NCBI GenBank assembly: GCA_017893485.1
Contig: CM030364.1
Span: forward strand, 252,190,731-252,254,730
Length of the DNA stretch: 64,000 nt
Reading direction: 5' to 3'
From: Hemerocallis citrina
Lineage: Eukaryota; Streptophyta; Magnoliopsida; Asparagales; Asphodelaceae
Of the stretch, positions 16,100-27,069 are shown one piece after another. Position numbers and translations under genes: made by a program. Under the pieces are notes generated by a model. The model did no database searches, was not told where the DNA came from, and saw only the letters and a program-made list of their open reading frames with translations. Position 1 is the stretch's first letter. Each line of letters opens with the position of its first letter.

Positions 16100-16227
16100 T
16101 TTTTTTCGTTTATTTCTGTTTTACCTCTTGTAAAATCCTTGATGCTTGTTTGTATTATTACTGTTTTATTGATTAATATATTTTGATGGCTGGAGCCTTT
16201 TGGCTCTATCCGATTCATCAAAAAAAA
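16100..16227 (+). mobile_element. 5'-truncated LINE insertion (3' end only)
   Basis: 128 bp ending in poly(A), preceded by a small hairpin (GGAGCC TTTT GGCTC) typical of plant L1 3' ends. It is flanked by a 14-bp target duplication, attatctgtatttc at 16086-16099 and attatctatatttc at 16228-16241 (13 of 14 identical). No coding part remains. Confidence 0.7.
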
Positions 16228-16816
16228 ATTATCTATATTTCAACATCAAAGTTGTTCAAATATGCGTACTCAGGTCCATCTCATTTCAACTTCGGCCTCA
16301 ATTTAGAGGTCCAAGCGCTACCCATTTTCAAATTGTACTAGCTCATGTACCAAAAAAATCGTGCCGGCCCACGTGCTTTCGGGCCGACTCACACCCATGT
16401 ACATCCCTAAATGGAGCTAGGGTTTGTGTTAGGACTGAGTTAGGCTCAATTGGAGGATGGTTACATGTATACTTGGGTAATCTTTTGAGGTAGCAGGTAC
16501 AACCAACAGACATGATGGAGTGTGCACTAGGGCATACAGCGCAATTTGAACCGAGGGCTTGGTCCCTACAAAGTTTTCAAAAACATTGTATTAAGGATAA
16601 ATTTTTTTTATAACTTCTTCGAATTTTAAAGACTACTCTTTCCTCAAGGCATTGTGAAATTAATACTAAAATCTAGCAATTGGCTCATTTGCAAAGTGAG
16701 TAAGGTTGGGAGTTTGAACCATATCATCCTTAATATTTTTTTATTATCAATCTTGACTCCGTCAATTATTTAAACAATATTGTGCAAGGTGTGCTCTAAA
16801 GAATCAAATAGTAAAC

Positions 16817-18777
16817 TGAAAACATTCATTCAGAGTTTCTCTCTCTATAAAAAATTCTAGAGAGAGAAACTTACCTCCAAATCCCCAAAAATAAACCCTA
16901 GATCTGAGAGAAAAGCATGGGGGCGGAGGCTAGGGCTCGCCGACGCTGCCGCCGTCCCGCCCCGCCCCAGCCCCCTTGTCCCTCCGTCGTCCCTCCCTCC
17001 CCTTCATCTCTCCCCAGTGTGATCGGCTCTGCCACACCCATCGTGTTCTTCGCGCTCCGCCTTAACCCGCCACTGCGAGCCACCGTCGCTCCCTCCCCTA
17101 GATCCCCCCCAAGGGTGTTTGCGCTCCGCCACACCCATTGTGTTCTTCGCGCTCCGCCCTCCGCCCTCACCCGCTACTGTGAGCCACCGTCGCCATCGGT
17201 CCCCCCTTCAGCGAGTTTCCCATAGCCGCTGATGTCTTTCCCCGTCGACCGACGAGTTCGCCCCGTCTTCCTTGTCGTCGAGCCACGTTGTCGAGTCTAG
17301 CGAGCTTCAGATCTAGTTCGGTTTGTGGGTAGATTGGAGATGGGGGTCAGTTGGTCAGGATTTGGACTAGGTTGGGGCTTGGCTGTCTCTGCTGGAAGTT
17401 TCCACTCTTGGGACCCGGTTGTTCTTTGCAGCCCCCACCATGTCCACACTCTTGGAGCCAATCACGGCGATCTGCGGCTATGATTTGGTTTTCGAGGGTT
17501 GGTAGGTAGTGCGTGCGAAGAATCCGGGGTTTGCCTCTCTCCATGCGATATGCAATGAAGAGAGAGTTTGTGATGTTGGCAGTGCCGAGGTGCGAGTCGG
17601 CAGCGGTTTTATTGGTGAGGTAATATTAGTGAGGGGGGTCGAAGGATCTGTCTGAGTTGGGGTGGTGTGGAGGGAGTCGTATGTTGTTTTGCATTATTAT
17701 GGAGCTTGGGCCCGAAGATGGGGTCCCTCCAGGATGTGCGCTAACTTGTCTCAACTTTCGGGGTGCTTGTCTCAACTGTCGCGAGCGACTACGCCGTGCC
17801 AGAGCATCCTCCCGCGCCTGTTGTCGCGAACGCCTTGGATCCGGGGCTCAAGTGTGTGAGATCGGTGGTTCAGTACGGGGCCCGTGGGGCCAAGCCGGTG
17901 GTTGTTTGGTGTGGGAGGTGGGTACCGTGTAGCACGGTGTTTTGCACGACTGTGGAGCTTGGGCCCGAAGATGGGGTCCCTCCATGATGTGCGCTCACTT
18001 GTTTGGGTGTCCAACGATGCCGCCGAGGCAGTCTTGACAGCGCCTACTATCAGGCTATTGACCTTCCTCCAACTTAGGCCACTATCTCGTAACAGCGTCG
18101 CCTCTTTCCTCATTGGGAGTAAGATTCGAGATAAGTCTGTGTGGTGAGAAATCGCCTAAGAGAGCAAGAGCATGAGAGAGGTGAAGGTATCCTCTCCACG
18201 GCTCTCTCCTGGAGCGTGGTCTTTTTGGTGGGGTGAGCGAGATAGTTGTTTGGTGAGAAATCGGCAGAGATAGCACAATCGTGAGAGAGGTGAAAGTATC
18301 CTCTTCACGGCTATCTCTTTGGTAGTGGCTGTGGGAGCTGTTGGCGCGTTTGTAGGATGAATGGTGGAGATGGTGGGAGGGTGTGGTTGCTGTGCATGTG
18401 CCGTGGTGTCATAAGTCGGTCTGCGGGGCTTGGGCCCAAAGATGGGGTTCTCCTAGCGAGGAGAAGGCAAGGAGCAGCGGGTGTTAAAATCCTGCCAGAC
18501 TAGTTTCAGGTGGGTGTGCATATACCGTGGAGACAGTGTACGAAGCTAAACTGACGTACATACAATTTTGCTGGACCGAGCTTGTTTGTCGGCCCACCCT
18601 CCACGGTTGTTGGAGAGATTTGTTGTTTGTACGGGTCATGTTGCTTCAAGCATGTTTTATTTCCTGTCTGTAGGTTGTTAGCTGGCCTAGTTCTCTGGGT
18701 TTGTATCATTAATTTCTTATTAATGAAACCGGGTGGCCATACTCCACCTTTTCCTTCAAAAAAAAAAATAAAAAAAA
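16817..18777 (+). mobile_element. Non-autonomous poly(A) retroposon, ~2 kb
   Basis: Starts in a CT-rich leader, becomes very GC-rich (proline/arginine-rich short ORF from 16917), and ends with AATGAAACCGGGTGG, a CT-rich stretch and an A-rich tail. Flanking imperfect target duplication: aatcaaatagtaa near 16802 and aatcaaatattaa near 18778. Inside are direct duplications: CACACCCAT(C/T)GTGTTCTTCG about 100 bp apart near 17035/17132, GCTTGGGCCCGAAGATGGGG near 17704/17954, and GTGAGAGAGGTGAA units about 110 bp apart near 18175/18282. No reverse transcriptase is present, so it must depend on a LINE in trans. It may be a retrocopy of an unknown transcript. Confidence 0.55.
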
Positions 18778-18793
18778 AATCAAATATTAACTT

Positions 18794-20428
18794 AACTACA
18801 CATCATGAATCTCAAACCGTATTATCTGAAAGTTCCTTCTTCTTAGCAAGTACTACTACTACAACTACTACATCAAAAGGAACTTGAACTTTCAGAACAA
18901 AGTTTGAGATACACAATGTATAATATAAAGTTAATTACAGTAACATCTGCCTATGGTACGTATTCGAAACAATACAACATATAAAAAATTATGTAAACAA
19001 TAAGGGATGATTTATATAGATATTTATTTGCTAGTAGACGTTGATGTATTGATGTACTATGAAGTAGGATTATAAAGACCTTGATGTTTATTGGTTTGTA
19101 TATTGTAGGATTATTTGTCAGCAGCTCGGGATTCAAAAATAGTATTGTGAATCTACAACAGTAGTGAATCGGAAATTTCTTGCTATGTGTGACTTGAGCA
19201 TAAGAGATTTCTTTTTTGATTTTGAGTCTAATATAAGTAGCAATTCATTTTTTAACTGTATGAGTTACAGTTAACGTCTCAAACTGCATGAGTTAGTTTC
19301 CCTTATTTGTTTTTTTTTTGTATTTAACCATGTATGAATTTAAAAGAGAAAATTTGTTGTGATATTTACATGAAGTGAAATTGCAGCAAAGCAGATCAAG
19401 ATACAATTTTGCAGCTACAAAACCCGAAATACAGGGATTAAGCATGGATTTGTCCATAAAAGCACGATCAAACGAGTCAATTAAAGAATTTGCAACGATC
19501 TTTCAAAGCAGCAAATGCCCAAATACTCAAAGAAGCATAATCCAAAATTGCATAATAAAAAAAGCATTCTAATCAAAATTAACTCAGTGAATAATTCTAA
19601 TCTAAAACAATTACTCAGTGAAGTATAATACAATCAGATCAAATATGGTAATTCAAAAGCAATTAAATGGATTTGAATGTTATTGAGTTTTGAAAGCATA
19701 ATTCGAAAAAAAAAACATAATTAAAAATTTGAAATAATAAAAAGAAGTATAATCCGAAATTGCATAAACAAAAAAAAAACATTCAATGTTGTTTTTTTTT
19801 TTGGGACGTACCTGGATAAAAAAAAAGAATTATGAGAAAGGAGTAAAAAGGGAGAAGAAAAAGAGAGAGAGAGAGTAATAAATGAAGGAGTTATTTTGTT
19901 TTTTGGGGGGGAGGGGATTTGAATTTTGGGAGGGGGGAAACATTTGGGATGAAAAATATCTTTTGAGAACAAAATTATTAACTGTTAATTTTCTTCCAAA
20001 TGAATGAAAGCCACTTGATAATTTTTTTTGTGTTTTATTATATATATTATTTAATAAAAAAAAAAAAAACCGAACAAGAGGACGTTAAGTGCCAAAATTG
20101 GCCAGCTCGAACTCTCCCAAAAAAGTTTAGTCTGCCAGCTACCAGCTCTCATCGAAGACAACTTCACGTTTATCGTGCTAGCTAGCTAGTCACAATTGTG
20201 TCCGGCCCTCCTTGTGTACGTATATAATTACTGAGCAGTACTCTTTTTTAAGTCTTAACCTCTTGGCCTTATATACACAATTATTAATCTTCATTTTTTA
20301 TTCTCCTTGGTTTTAGTAGTAATATTGGAGGTATGCATATTAAGGTACGCAGGGTAATAGGAGGGGACCTATAATTAAATTTGCATGCATTGTCACTATA
20401 TATAGAGTCAAACAGAGAGATTATCAAC
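18794..20428. other. AT-rich intergenic sequence up to element B
   Basis: No gene or structured RNA recognised. The only feature is the dispersed repeat copy at 19855-20050. ORFs here are low-complexity. Confidence 0.5.
19855..20050. repeat. Dispersed repeat, copy 2 (pair with 13440-13635)
   Basis: Same order of blocks as copy 1, ending in GAAAGCCACTTGATAA and TTGTGTTTTATTATAT. Moderate identity, same orientation. Confidence 0.55.
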
Positions 20429-20433
20429 AAGAA

Positions 20434-20970
20434 TGATACGATTTGTTTTTGGGAGGCGTGTAGATCACCAGGTGTGAGTTCTTACTTAATTTGTATTGGT
20501 GAACGAAGCTCCGGTGCGGACGACCCTCAGCCGGACGAACGGTACGGAAGTAGGCGGTAGTGAGGTGGAGGCTAGATGCTCGGCTCGGATCCGATGTCTT
20601 GTGTACCTGCAGACGGTCTAGGAACACCGGGGTTGGTCCCAGTGGCAGACCCTCCAACGATCTAGTCAGCTACTGAGAGAGGGTAACAGTAACTAGGGTT
20701 TTGAGTGGGAAAAGTTGATTACCTGAGTAAAGGGGAGAGGGTCTGGTATTTATAGGAGAAGTCAACCGGGTCTGGACCCGTTTGGGGCCGGGTCTGGACC
20801 CGGTTGCTCGTGGGCCTGAAGCGGTGAAAACCCGAGCGGTATAGGGTTGACGTGGCAGAGGCCCGGGCGGTTTTCTGATACTGACATGGCGGATCTGGAT
20901 GATTCGGTGATGTATGCTTCCTGAGGGGATCCTGTGGCCCAGAAGGGGCCACATCATCCGACCCATATCA
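20434..20970 (-). repeat. 3' LTR of element B
   Basis: Collinear with 38600-39182. It lacks one ~30-bp duplication seen in the 5' LTR, and two of its ACGT motifs carry C-to-T type changes (GACATGG and CCACATCA). Confidence 0.9.
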
Positions 20971-20990
20971 CAAGCCCCCACTCCTGGAGG
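20971..20990 (-). other. Polypurine tract of element B
   Basis: On minus, AGGAGTGGGGGCTTG directly precedes the 3' LTR start. The same tract occurs at 47075-47095 in element D. Confidence 0.7.
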
Positions 20991-21239
20991 GCTGGGTGGT
21001 CCAGCCGTGTAGGAGTGATTTTTTGCCTCTGCGGGAAGAGCAGGGTGGTGCGTGTGGTGAAAAAATAGGATCTGTTACTTCCAGAAGAGGCCAAGGGGGT
21101 AGAGGAAGGGATCCCCTATCGGAGTCACGCAGAGTGCCAAGCGTAGAAGAATCGGTGTAACGTTTGCAGAGTTTTTAGGGTCGGTCGGCGAGCCTCAACG
21201 CTCATCCAACGACCCTCGACGCTTGCTTACCGACCCCCA

Positions 21240-21870
21240 GTACGACGGTCCCCCTCGCTAGTTGGAAGAGCGAGGGGATGACGAGGTACGTCGGGATGGG
21301 GCTCGGCTTGCCGGGTGTCTTGGGTCGGTAGACGAGATCCAAGGGTCGGCAGACGATCCTTTCGCTAGTTAGAAGAGCGAGGGGACGTCGAGGTCTGTCG
21401 GGTTGGAGCTCGGTTTGTCGAGCGTTGGGGGTCGGTAGACGATCCTCTCGCTAGTTGGAAGAGCGAGGGGACGCCGAGGTTGGTGGGTTTGGAGCTTGGT
21501 TTGCCGAGTGTTGGGGTCGGCAGACGAGCTCCTATGGTCGGTAGACGAGTTCCGAGGGTCGGCAGACGACCCTCTCGCTAGTTGGAGGAGCGAGGGAACG
21601 TCGAGGTCTGTCGGGTTGGAGCTCGGTTTGTCGAGCGTTGGGGGTCGGTAGACGATCCTCTCACTAGTTGGAAGAGCGAGGGGACGTCGAGGTTGGTGGG
21701 TTTGGAGCTTGGTTTGTCGAGTGTTGGGGTCGGCAGACGAGCTCCTATGGTCAGCAGACGAGTTCCGAGGGTCGGCAGACGACCCTCTCGCTAGTTGGAG
21801 GAACGAGGGAACGTCGAGGTCTGTCGGTTTGGAGCTCGGTTTGTCGAGCGTTGGGGGTTGGTAGACGAGC
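21240..21870. repeat. Satellite array, ~213-bp higher-order unit
   Basis: CTAGTTGGAAGAGCGAGGG recurs near 21364, 21451, 21578, 21663 and 21791. Spacings alternate between about 86 and 127 bp, giving a ~213-bp two-part unit repeated about 2.5 times, with GGTCGGCAGACGA motifs between. Confidence 0.8.
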
Positions 21871-22254
21871 CCCGCGCTCGAGGAGGGTTTTGGGGCTCGC
21901 GATTTCATCCGAGCTCCGAGTCTCCTGTGAATAGAGGAGGGCTCTTGGGGCTCACAGTGTTATCCGAGCTCCGAGCCCCCTGTGAATAGGGGAGAGCTTC
22001 TGGGGCTCGCGGTGTTATCCGAGCTCCGAGCCCCTTTGAATAGAAGAGGGCGCTTGGGGCTCGTGGTGTCATCCGAGCTCCGAGCCCCCGCGAATAGAGG
22101 AGGGCTCTGTGGACTCGCGGTGCCGCCCGAGCTTCGAGCCCCTTCGAATGGTGGATGGCTCTGGTGCTCGCGTTTTCGTCTGAGGTCCGAGCCCCTATAC
22201 TTGGTGGAAGTTTGGACGGCTGGCGTTGAGACCTGGTCTACGAGCCTTCTGTGA
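21871..22254. repeat. ~56-bp satellite array next to the 213-bp array
   Basis: About seven units built around CATCCGAGCTCCGAGCCCC and GAATAGAGGAGGGC. Units vary more towards the right end. Confidence 0.8.
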
Positions 22255-22438
22255 AAAATGATATCTTGTTTGCGGCTCGCGATGCCATCCGAGCGTCGAC
22301 CCTTCTGTTGAATAGAAGAGGAAGTTGCGGCCCGCGGTGCCATCCGAGCATCGACCCTTCTGTTGAATAGAAGAGGAAGTTGCGGCCTACGGTACCATCC
22401 GAGCGTCGACCCTTCTGTTGAATAGAAGAGGAAGTTGC

Positions 22439-25400
22439 TGTAATACCCTGATTTTTCGATTAATGAAAAATTATTATTTTGCACGTAGTGTGCACGTGCA
22501 ATATTTTGGGTTGAATTATTTTTATTATGATGTGTATAATTATTTAATTATGTGTTCTCAAATTATTTTGTACAAAAAGCCTTTCTTTAAAGCCTTATTT
22601 TAATTTAATGAAAAAGCCTTCTCTTAAAAGCCCAAAAATGTATTTTATTTTAGTTATTTTTAATAACTAATTTGGCCCAAAAAGAAAGCCCATGAATTAA
22701 TCCCTTTTATTTAAACTTGTCATGTAGAAGACTATTTTATAACTAATTTATTTTTATACAAAATTAAAATGTACAAATTTGGCCTAGTTGCATGCACGTG
22801 CACTACACGTACACGTGCATTGCACACTTTCTTTCTTGGCCGGTTTGCTTCTTTTTTTGGAGGGAGATTTGATTTTTGTCATGGTGATCATGGAGGTAGT
22901 TTTTGTGGATGTGGGTAGTTTTTATAACTCCTACTCTAATCTTGGCCCTCCATTCTACAACCAACCACTCAATCTTGGCCCTCCATTTCACCTATTCTCT
23001 AGTATAAATACCCCCCCTCTCATGGCTATTTTCATATGCAATTTCATATTTCCAAACTATAGTCTTATTTTAATATTAGTGTGAGTTATAAAAGATTGAG
23101 AGTTGTGTGCATTTTGCTTGGAGAGGCCGGCATCATTGAAGGAGAAGAAGCATTCGGTTTTTGCTTGGTGGCTTGGAGCTTGTGCGCGCTTTTGGCTAGG
23201 GGGTGGTGCTTTCATTCGCAAGGCTTGTGTTGCTAAATTTGTTTAGTTCTCTCCATACAAGGTGGGTAAACAATCCATATTTCTAATATAGGAGTATATG
23301 CTAGATCTCATTAGCAAATTGCATGAAAAATGATTAATAAGAATGCGCCTTTAATTGAATATATAATCTCTAGTTGATTGAATTAATGATATGTGAATTA
23401 TATGTGATTGTATGCCATAAGAATGTGATTACAAAGTGAGTTGATTATCTTTGTTCCTAATTAAAAATAATTCATGGAAAATGTTAGTAAAATACATTTT
23501 TATGGAAAGTTAGTTTACAACTTGATTAGCATGTTAATGAACAAATTGCATGTGCTCATTATTGTTAATTGAGTTGTAGATAAAATTTCTCCATGCTCAT
23601 TAGAATAAACGGATGATGTTAGTATTGATGTTTGAGAATGCTAAATGATAGTTTAATTGAAAAATTTGAAGCATGCAATGTGATTAAGAAAGAGCACGCT
23701 TTTTAAAGGAGCAACTTTCTTGTATGTTTGATGTGTGAACCTAATAATTGATAAGTGACTATATATTTTTGTGATGCACATGATTAACTAGGAGTATATG
23801 TTGATTTAAAGAAAACACATTTTTGCCATCACTAATTGTATGAAAAAGAAAATCCATATCTTGTTAGTGCTAATTTGTGAAGAGACCTCCTTAATTATTG
23901 TGAGGATGGATAAATTAAAAAGAAGTAGATTTGTGTATGTTAGAGGAAAGGTTAATATCAGCAAATTTGTATAAGAATTTTGGATGGAAGAGACTTGGAG
24001 ACTAATTGTAACCAACGTCGAAAATAAAGAATATAATGGTTTTGATGAACAATTCATGGATTTGTGTGAAAAAAAAAATATTTTTATTAGTGCAAAAATT
24101 ATTTTAATCTTACTGACATGAAGATCATGTAAGAGAAAGATAATCTGGAATTTTTTCAGTACCTTTCATAAAAGCAATATGAGACTAAGTTTATTTGAAC
24201 ATCGAGTTGTTTTAACCACAGTATCAAAATAACTTATTTGGGCTTTAAACTAACACTTGGACAACCTGAGCTAGTAGCTCAGGCGGTCAGCATTGGCGAT
24301 TGGCTTCTCTGGGTCGAACGGTTCGAACCCCAGTGTCTACAACATTTTTTTATAAAAATGTGAGAGCCTATAGCTCTCGGCCTGAAAAGAATATGTACCA
24401 TTTTAACCCCCCTTATATCGCTAGCACAGTTCGGCCGGATGGCGCGTGCTCTTGGCCTTGTTCCCGTTGTGCCTGGGTTCGATTCTCACCTTCGGCACTT
24501 TGAAAAAAAAAAATATTTTTTGGGAGCTTTAGATGTCCAAAAATTATGAAAAAAATATGGTTATTCTCATAAAAATGTAAGGAATTTTATAAGAGTGATT
24601 TGGGTATTATTTGAATGAAATACACTATGGTTTGTGAACAAAAGGCACAATTAGAACTATGGTTCTAAGATACACACTTGTGAAAATTATAGTTACAAAG
24701 ATAAAGTGAAATGGACTATTAGAAAGTAATTGGCAAAAAGAACTTTGTTGTGTGATATAATACTATTGATTCTCACTTGAGAATATTGTGCAATTATGAA
24801 GTATGAATGTTCAATAGTGATGTGAAATTTCAAATGTGAAATTAATTAAGTGCATGCAAATTCTTGTACGATGATGAACTTGTGAACCAATAAAAATCAT
24901 GAATTGAAAAGAGAATGTACATGTGAGTTTGAGAACTCAACATGGAAATTTGTATGAGTTGAAGATTGTGAAATGAAATTGAAATAGAGTAGCTAAGTCT
25001 CCCCGGCATTGAGAAATGAAATGAAATGAAATTAGACCAAGGTTGGTCAAGATGAAATGAATGAATAAGTCCGGTTGATGGAGAGGCTAACTCTAGAGAT
25101 TAATTTTGTTCATGATTTTTAAATAAAACTAAGGACTAGTGCATAGTGAAGATGTGATGAAAGTAAGAGAAAAACATTGAGTATGAGGGCCCTGGGTAGC
25201 GGCGAGAGCGTGTCCCAGGAATTCCCATGACGAGTCTGGGTGAGGATACTGCTCCAGAGTACCGTCCCAGTGGCGACGCTCGTGGGATGTTTGAAGACTA
25301 CGGGTGGTGTCATGTTTATGGTGAGAGCGTATCCCAGGAATTCCCATGATGCGTCTGGGTGAGGATACTACTCCAGAGTGCCTAAACATGAGTTCGTAGG

Positions 25401-25986
25401 TCAGAAAACATCTAGGATACTTACCGTAATTACAGTAGTAGATTAAATCATAACGGGGGATTGAACCCTATAAAGTTGAAGAACGAATAAGGGCTTGCCC
25501 TCGGACCTATGTAGTATGGGATGCATAGAATCCGAACAAGTGCGCATTAGTGTCATGTAACATAAATAAATGCATTAAGGATTAAGTGCACAATCAGAAC
25601 ACGACATCAATAGGATAGTCCCTTTAGTTTGAATGTGACAAGTTTGTGTTTGTTAAATATGGAAAGTTAAGTTATACTATTTCCGGCATAGAGAGGATGG
25701 TCGTGTATAACGTTCGTCGGTTGAATAAACTGACGTACCCACAGTCTTATATGCAGGTAAATGTCATGATTAAAGAGGAATGGATGCTTAAAGATTATAA
25801 CATGCTGTTGTACTTTTATTCAATTGTTGTATTTTACTTCCGCTGTGCAAAAGAAAAGTGTAACATTGATGTAATCTCTGATGTATGATGAAAAGTTTTA
25901 ATTTCCCTGTAAAATTGTACTAAAGAAAGTGAAAAGATCCTGTAGAACATCTCGAATTCAGTGTATTTGGGATTCGGGGCGTTACA
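22439..25986 (+). mobile_element. Solo LTR of a Tekay-like element nested in element B
   Basis: Runs from TGTAATACCC to GGGGCGTTACA (3548 bp) and is flanked by the exact 5-bp TSD GTTGC (22434-22438, 25987-25991). No internal region, so it is the product of LTR-LTR recombination. TATAAATA at 23003-23010 is a candidate promoter. A segment near 25500-25550 (GGACCTATGTAGTATGGG) is shared with the LTRs at 53222-56554 and 59873-63144, placing all three in one lineage. Confidence 0.92.
24268..24490 (+). other. Two tandem tRNA-like (A box/B box) units inside the solo LTR
   Basis: Unit 1: A-box-like TAGCTCAGGCGG at 24275-24286 and exact B box GGTTCGAACCC at 24320-24330, followed by a T run near 24343. 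Unit 2: GGCGCGTGCTC near 24441 and GGTTCGATTC at 24476-24485. The two B boxes are 156 bp apart. The units resemble tRNA-derived SINE heads; neither was folded into a complete cloverleaf, so they are not called tRNA genes. Confidence 0.6.
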
Positions 25987-26809
25987 GTTGCGGCTCACGG
26001 TGCCATCCGAGTGTCGACCCTTCTGTTTGAATAGACAGGGAAGTTGCGGCTCGTGATGCCATCCGAGTGTCGACCCTTCTGTTGAATAGAAGAGGAAGTT
26101 GTGGCTCGCGATGTCATCCGAGCTCCGACCCTTCTGTTTGAATAGAAGAGGAAGTTGTGGCTCGGGATGCCATCCGAGCTCCGACCCTTCTGTTGAATAG
26201 AAGAGGAAGTGGTGGCTCGAGGTGCCATCCGAGCATCGACCCTTCTGTTGAATAGAAGAGGAAGTTGTGGCTCGCGATGCCATCTGAGCGTCGACTCTTC
26301 TGTTGAATAGAAGAGGAAGTTGTGGCTCAAGGTGCCATCCGAGCGTCGACCCTTCCGTTGAATAGAAGAGAAAGTTGTGGCTCGCGATGCCATCTGAGCG
26401 TCGACCCTTCTGCTGAATAGAAGAGGGAGTTGTGGCTCGCGATGTCATCTGAGCTCCGACCATTCTGTTGAATAGAAGAGGAAGTTGTGGCTCGCGATGT
26501 CATCCGAGCTCCGACCCTTCTGTTGAATAGAAGAGGAAGTTGTGGCTCGAGGTGCCATCCGAGCATCGACCCTTCTGTTGAATAAAAGAGGAAGTTGTGG
26601 CTCCCGATGCCATCCGAGCGTCGACCATTCTGTTGAATAGAAGAGGAAGTTGTGGCTCGCGGTGCCATTCGAGCTCCGACCCTTCTGTTCAATAGAAGAG
26701 GAAGTTGTGGCTCGCGGTGCCGTTCGAGCGTCGAGCTTTCTTGACTTGCCAAAAAGTCCGTTTGTTGGAAAAATGCCTGGGGGTAGTTGGGTAATTTCGC
26801 GCCCATTGC

Positions 26810-26930
26810 TGACGTCATGAGCACAAGAATCGAAGCGACTTCAGATCCTAGCGGCCGTTAGATCTTGATGATTAAGATCCAACAGCCAGATCAAATTGCA
26901 GAAATCGAGGAGTCACTTTCTCCTTATAAA
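26810..26930 (+). promoter_or_regulatory. Candidate promoter of the antisense gene in element B
   Basis: TATAAA at 26925-26930 lies 145 bp before the ATG, with the palindromic bZIP site TGACGTCA at 26810-26817. In element D a TATA box (49963) and a TGACGCCA site (49850) occupy matching positions (113 versus 115 bp apart). The downstream leader is CT-rich in both, and CAGGTTAGTATT lies just before the ATG in both. Confidence 0.6.
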
Positions 26931-27069
26931 TCCTCCCCCTCCCCTACTTTTCTATTCCTTCATTTCTTTACTCTTTTTCCAATTTTACAAGAGCAGGATC
27001 TTACTTGCCGTCAGCAACCTTTCCGGTAATCACACGGTATACTCTTCAGGTTAGTATTTCTGTTTAGTA

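Larger units (their letters stand above)
22255..26745. repeat. 55-bp satellite array, split by a solo LTR
   Basis: Units contain CATCCGAGCGTCGACCC and TGTTGAATAGAAGAGGAAGT at 55-bp spacing (22297, 22352, 22407). They occupy 22255-22438 and resume at 25987-26745, about 17 units in all. A solo LTR sits between the two halves. Long ORFs here (repeated GRRSDGIASH-like peptides) come from the repeat, which shifts frame every unit, and are not proteins. Confidence 0.9.

Noticed and set aside
16917..17225. Proline/arginine-rich ORF starting MGAEARARRR
   Set aside because: GC-rich low complexity within a retroposon; the reverse strand is equally open and an internal duplication explains the repeats.
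24268..24490. Functional tRNA genes
   Set aside because: A and B boxes are present but I could not form acceptor and anticodon stems convincingly, so these are called tRNA-like only.
25834..26824. Long minus-strand ORFs with repeated GRRSDGIASHNF-like peptides
   Set aside because: They arise from 55-bp repeats read in rotating frames; there is no independent sign of coding.
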